7,196 nt of DNA from JASEGV01 sp947085285. Lineage in GTDB: Bacteria; Bacteroidota; Ignavibacteria; UBA10030; BY39. Under the pieces are notes generated by a model. It saw nothing but the letters and a program-made list of their open reading frames with translations, was not told where the DNA came from and ran no database searches. Below, in pieces: positions 5,882 to 7,196 of this stretch. Position numbers and translations under genes: made by a program. Position 1 is the first letter of the stretch. Each line of letters opens with the position of its first letter. The stretch lies in contig CAMTVZ010000148.1 of assembly GCA_947085285.1 (NCBI GenBank), positions 1 through 7,196 of the forward strand. The letters are read 5' to 3'.

Positions 5882-6883
5882 ATGCCAACAAAACTACCAA
5901 AACTCCCGAACACAGTCCGCGGGAAAGATTACATCGAAACAAAGGACTGGTCAGTTAAAGAAATCGAGCTTGCACTGAAAGTTGCAGCCGATTTAAAAAA
6001 ACGTTTCAGAAAAGGTCAGCCGCATCGCTACCTGCCTGACAAGACAAACTTTTTGTTCTTCTTCGACAAATCTACTCGAACACGCAACTCCTTTGAAGCT
6101 GGTATAACACAACTCGGAGGCCATGCTCACTTTATATCTGCCGAAACCTCGCAAGTCGCACACGGCGAATCGCCGAAAGATATGGGAATAATTCTGTCAA
6201 GTTACGGCCACGCAATTTCGATAAGGCACGACTTGGTTCCGGGCGAAGGCAACAAGTATATGCGTGAAGTTGCTGAGCATGCAACTGTTCCGGTATTGAA
6301 TATGCAATGCGATATCGACCACCCATTTCAGACACTTGCCGACTTAATGACAATCCGTGAAGAGTTCGGAAAAAATTTACGCGGAAAAAAAATTGCTGTA
6401 TCGTGGGCTTATGCACCCAGCTATGCAAAACCAATGTCTGTACCACAAGGTTTGATTACTCTGATGCCTCGTTTTGGACTTGATGTTGTGCTTGCTCATC
6501 CGCCGGAATATAAACTGATGGAGAGCGAAATGGAATACGCACGCAAAGCTGCAAAGGAAAACGGAACCAAGTTCGAAGTAGTCGACAATATGGAGGAAGC
6601 TTTCGAAGGTGCTCACATCGTTTATCCGAAATCGTGGGGAATAGAATCTCTCTTCCACACCCCAGAAAAAGCTTTAGAGATTTCGAAGAAATATAAACAT
6701 TGGATTTGCGACGAAGAAAAAATGAAGTTAACCGCAAAAAATTCAATCTATATGCACTGCTTACCCGCCGATCGCGGATACGAAGTTACTGATGCTGTTA
6801 TCGATGGCCCCCACTCACGGGTATTCCCCGAAGCTGAAAATCGCTTACACACTTGCAAAGCAATAATGGCTTTGACGATGTAA
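5882..6883 (+). CDS. ygeW: Knotted carbamoyltransferase, YgeW type (OTCase superfamily)
   Basis: This 333-residue aspartate/ornithine carbamoyltransferase-fold enzyme binds carbamoyl phosphate through STRTR at 64-68, HPFQ at 147-150 and HCLPA at 292-296. The segment WAYAPSYAKPMSVPQG (175-190), then RFGLDVVLAHP, is the proline-containing loop that forms the knot in YgeW and in acetyl-/succinylornithine transcarbamylases. It resembles E. coli YgeW closely, as does QCDIDHP. The ornithine-binding SMG loop of true OTCases is replaced by YPKSWGIES (248-256), which argues against arginine synthesis. YgeW is usually near 395 residues. This one is shorter and ends like an OTCase (EVTDAVIDGP, then AENRLHTCKA). 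In purine clusters YgeW probably runs in the catabolic direction, giving carbamoyl phosphate for carbamate kinase; its natural substrate is unconfirmed. The start has AGG at 5871-5873, eight bases before the ATG. No carbamate kinase gene lies in the window. Confidence 0.75.
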   Translation: MPTKLPKLPNTVRGKDYIETKDWSVKEIELALKVAADLKKRFRKGQPHRYLPDKTNFLFFFDKSTRTRNSFEAGITQLGGHAHFISAETSQVAHGESPKDMGIILSSYGHAISIRHDLVPGEGNKYMREVAEHATVPVLNMQCDIDHPFQTLADLMTIREEFGKNLRGKKIAVSWAYAPSYAKPMSVPQGLITLMPRFGLDVVLAHPPEYKLMESEMEYARKAAKENGTKFEVVDNMEEAFEGAHIVYPKSWGIESLFHTPEKALEISKKYKHWICDEEKMKLTAKNSIYMHCLPADRGYEVTDAVIDGPHSRVFPEAENRLHTCKAIMALTM

Positions 6884-6971
6884 ATAATGGTCAAGCGTTA
6901 ATAGACAATTAGTCATTCTTCATTGGCAATCAGCGTTATAGATATCCAAGACTTTTGAATAATTATTGATA
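6884..6971 (+). other. Intergenic stretch without recognised gene
   Basis: Together with the repeats that follow, the last 313 bases hold no credible coding frame. This part is AT-rich, with no hairpin plus T-tract directly after the ygeW stop, so the end of the operon transcript is not marked by an obvious intrinsic terminator. Confidence 0.5.
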
Positions 6972-6987
6972 AACCGTTGAAACGGTT
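6972..6987 (+). repeat. Short perfect hairpin AACCGT-TGAA-ACGGTT
   Basis: A perfect 6-bp stem closes a TGAA loop 88 bases after the ygeW stop. The only T-run (ATTTTT, 7001-7006) begins 13 bases beyond it, too far for a standard terminator. It may be a dispersed intergenic palindrome, but only one copy is visible here. Confidence 0.45.
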
Positions 6988-7012
6988 ACGTGGTGAAGAG
7001 ATTTTTACTTAA

Positions 7013-7182
7013 GAGGCTGACCAAAAAGTAAGCAAATTGTCGTTGCGAGGAGTCCCGCGAAACGCGGGACGACGAAGCCTGCCCGTGCAGGCGGGCAATC
7101 TCTAAATTCAATTGAAAAACGACACGTTGAGATTGCTTCTCCCGACTGAAGTCGGGATCGCAATGACTTTTTAGTCAACCTC
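7013..7182 (+). repeat. 170-bp MITE-like palindromic element with terminal inverted repeats
   Basis: The ends are imperfect inverted repeats: GAGGCTGACCAAAAAGT (7013-7029) against the complement of 7166-7182, GAGGTTGACTAAAAAGT, 15 of 17 matching. Nested inside are GTCGTTGCGA (7039-7048) paired with 7158-7167 (9 of 10), and GCAATCTC (7095-7102) paired exactly with GAGATTGC (7129-7136). The arms carry three perfect side hairpins: GTCCCGCG/CGCGGGAC (7052-7070), GCCTGC/GCAGGC (7077-7092) and TCCCGAC/GTCGGGA (7140-7157). A TTCAATTGAA palindrome (7107-7116) sits in the centre. TTAA lies directly before it (7009-7012) and one base after it (7184-7187). The TTGCGAGGAG...GAAGC...GCAATCTC wording resembles a widespread intergenic repeat family. 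It carries no gene, so movement would need an enzyme encoded elsewhere. Confidence 0.7.
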
Positions 7183-7196
7183 GTTAATGAAAAAAA

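Noticed and set aside
6132..6746. Minus-strand frames opposite ygeW
   Set aside because: Shadows of the carbamoyltransferase coding strand; no motifs.
5882..6883. Ordinary biosynthetic ornithine carbamoyltransferase (argF)
   Set aside because: The SMG ornithine loop is replaced by KSWG, the knot segment matches YgeW, and no arginine genes are nearby, although the C-terminal tail is OTCase-like.
6972..7006. Intrinsic terminator for the operon
   Set aside because: The hairpin has only six base pairs and the T-run begins 13 bases past it.
7039..7167. CRISPR array or tRNA-like structure in the terminal repeats
   Set aside because: Repeats are inverted and nested rather than direct with regular spacers, and no cloverleaf with conserved tRNA bases is present.

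Overview
The window is a plus-strand metabolic gene cluster from an AT-rich bacterium, read left to right with short gaps. Its core is a set of enzymes that travel together in the anaerobic purine/urate-degradation clusters of the ygeX-ygeY-ygeW-ygfK-ssnA type, once described as 'selenium metabolism-linked'. They are the C-terminal half of a PreA-type flavin/Fe-S dihydropyrimidine dehydrogenase (1-665), an SsnA-type aminohydrolase (667-1992), a fold-type II PLP enzyme (2508-3968), a YgeY-family M20 amidohydrolase (4031-5230) and a YgeW-type knotted carbamoyltransferase (5882-6883). Family assignments rest on motifs read by eye. The order of reactions is inference, because this pathway is not fully resolved.

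The host cannot be named from this sequence. The AT-rich composition, the PDDEXK_3 'GxxExxY' gene, and the intergenic palindromes (AACCGT-TGAA-ACGGTT and an element carrying GCAATCTC/GAGATTGC) would suit an anaerobe of the Bacteroidota/Ignavibacteriota side of the FCB group. That is a weak inference.

Layout: preA-like and ssnA are 1 bp apart and clearly co-transcribed. Between ssnA and the PLP gene sits a GxxExxY nuclease-like gene whose flanks carry degenerate ACCACAGAT/ACGGAT repeats, so it looks like an inserted cassette. Between ygeY and ygeW sits a two-gene toxin-antitoxin module: a 53-residue basic protein (5285-5446) overlapping a PIN-domain toxin that begins at TTG (5443-5847). The last 313 bases hold no gene. 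They contain a small hairpin and a 170-bp palindromic, MITE-like repeat (7013-7182) with imperfect 17-bp terminal inverted repeats and nearby TTAA on both sides.

How the genes may work together (inference): SsnA would remove an amino group from a purine-derived or similar N-heterocycle. The PreA protein, with a partner flavoprotein outside the window, would reduce a ring. YgeY would hydrolyse an amide/ureido intermediate. The PLP enzyme would eliminate ammonia from a small amino acid. The YgeW-type protein would phosphorolyse a carbamoylated intermediate to carbamoyl phosphate, which carbamate kinase could turn into ATP. The most distinctive points are that the PLP enzyme does not look like classical YgeX, that the carbamoyltransferase has a YgeW-like core with an OTCase-like tail, and that two selfish-looking cassettes sit at gene junctions without breaking any enzyme.
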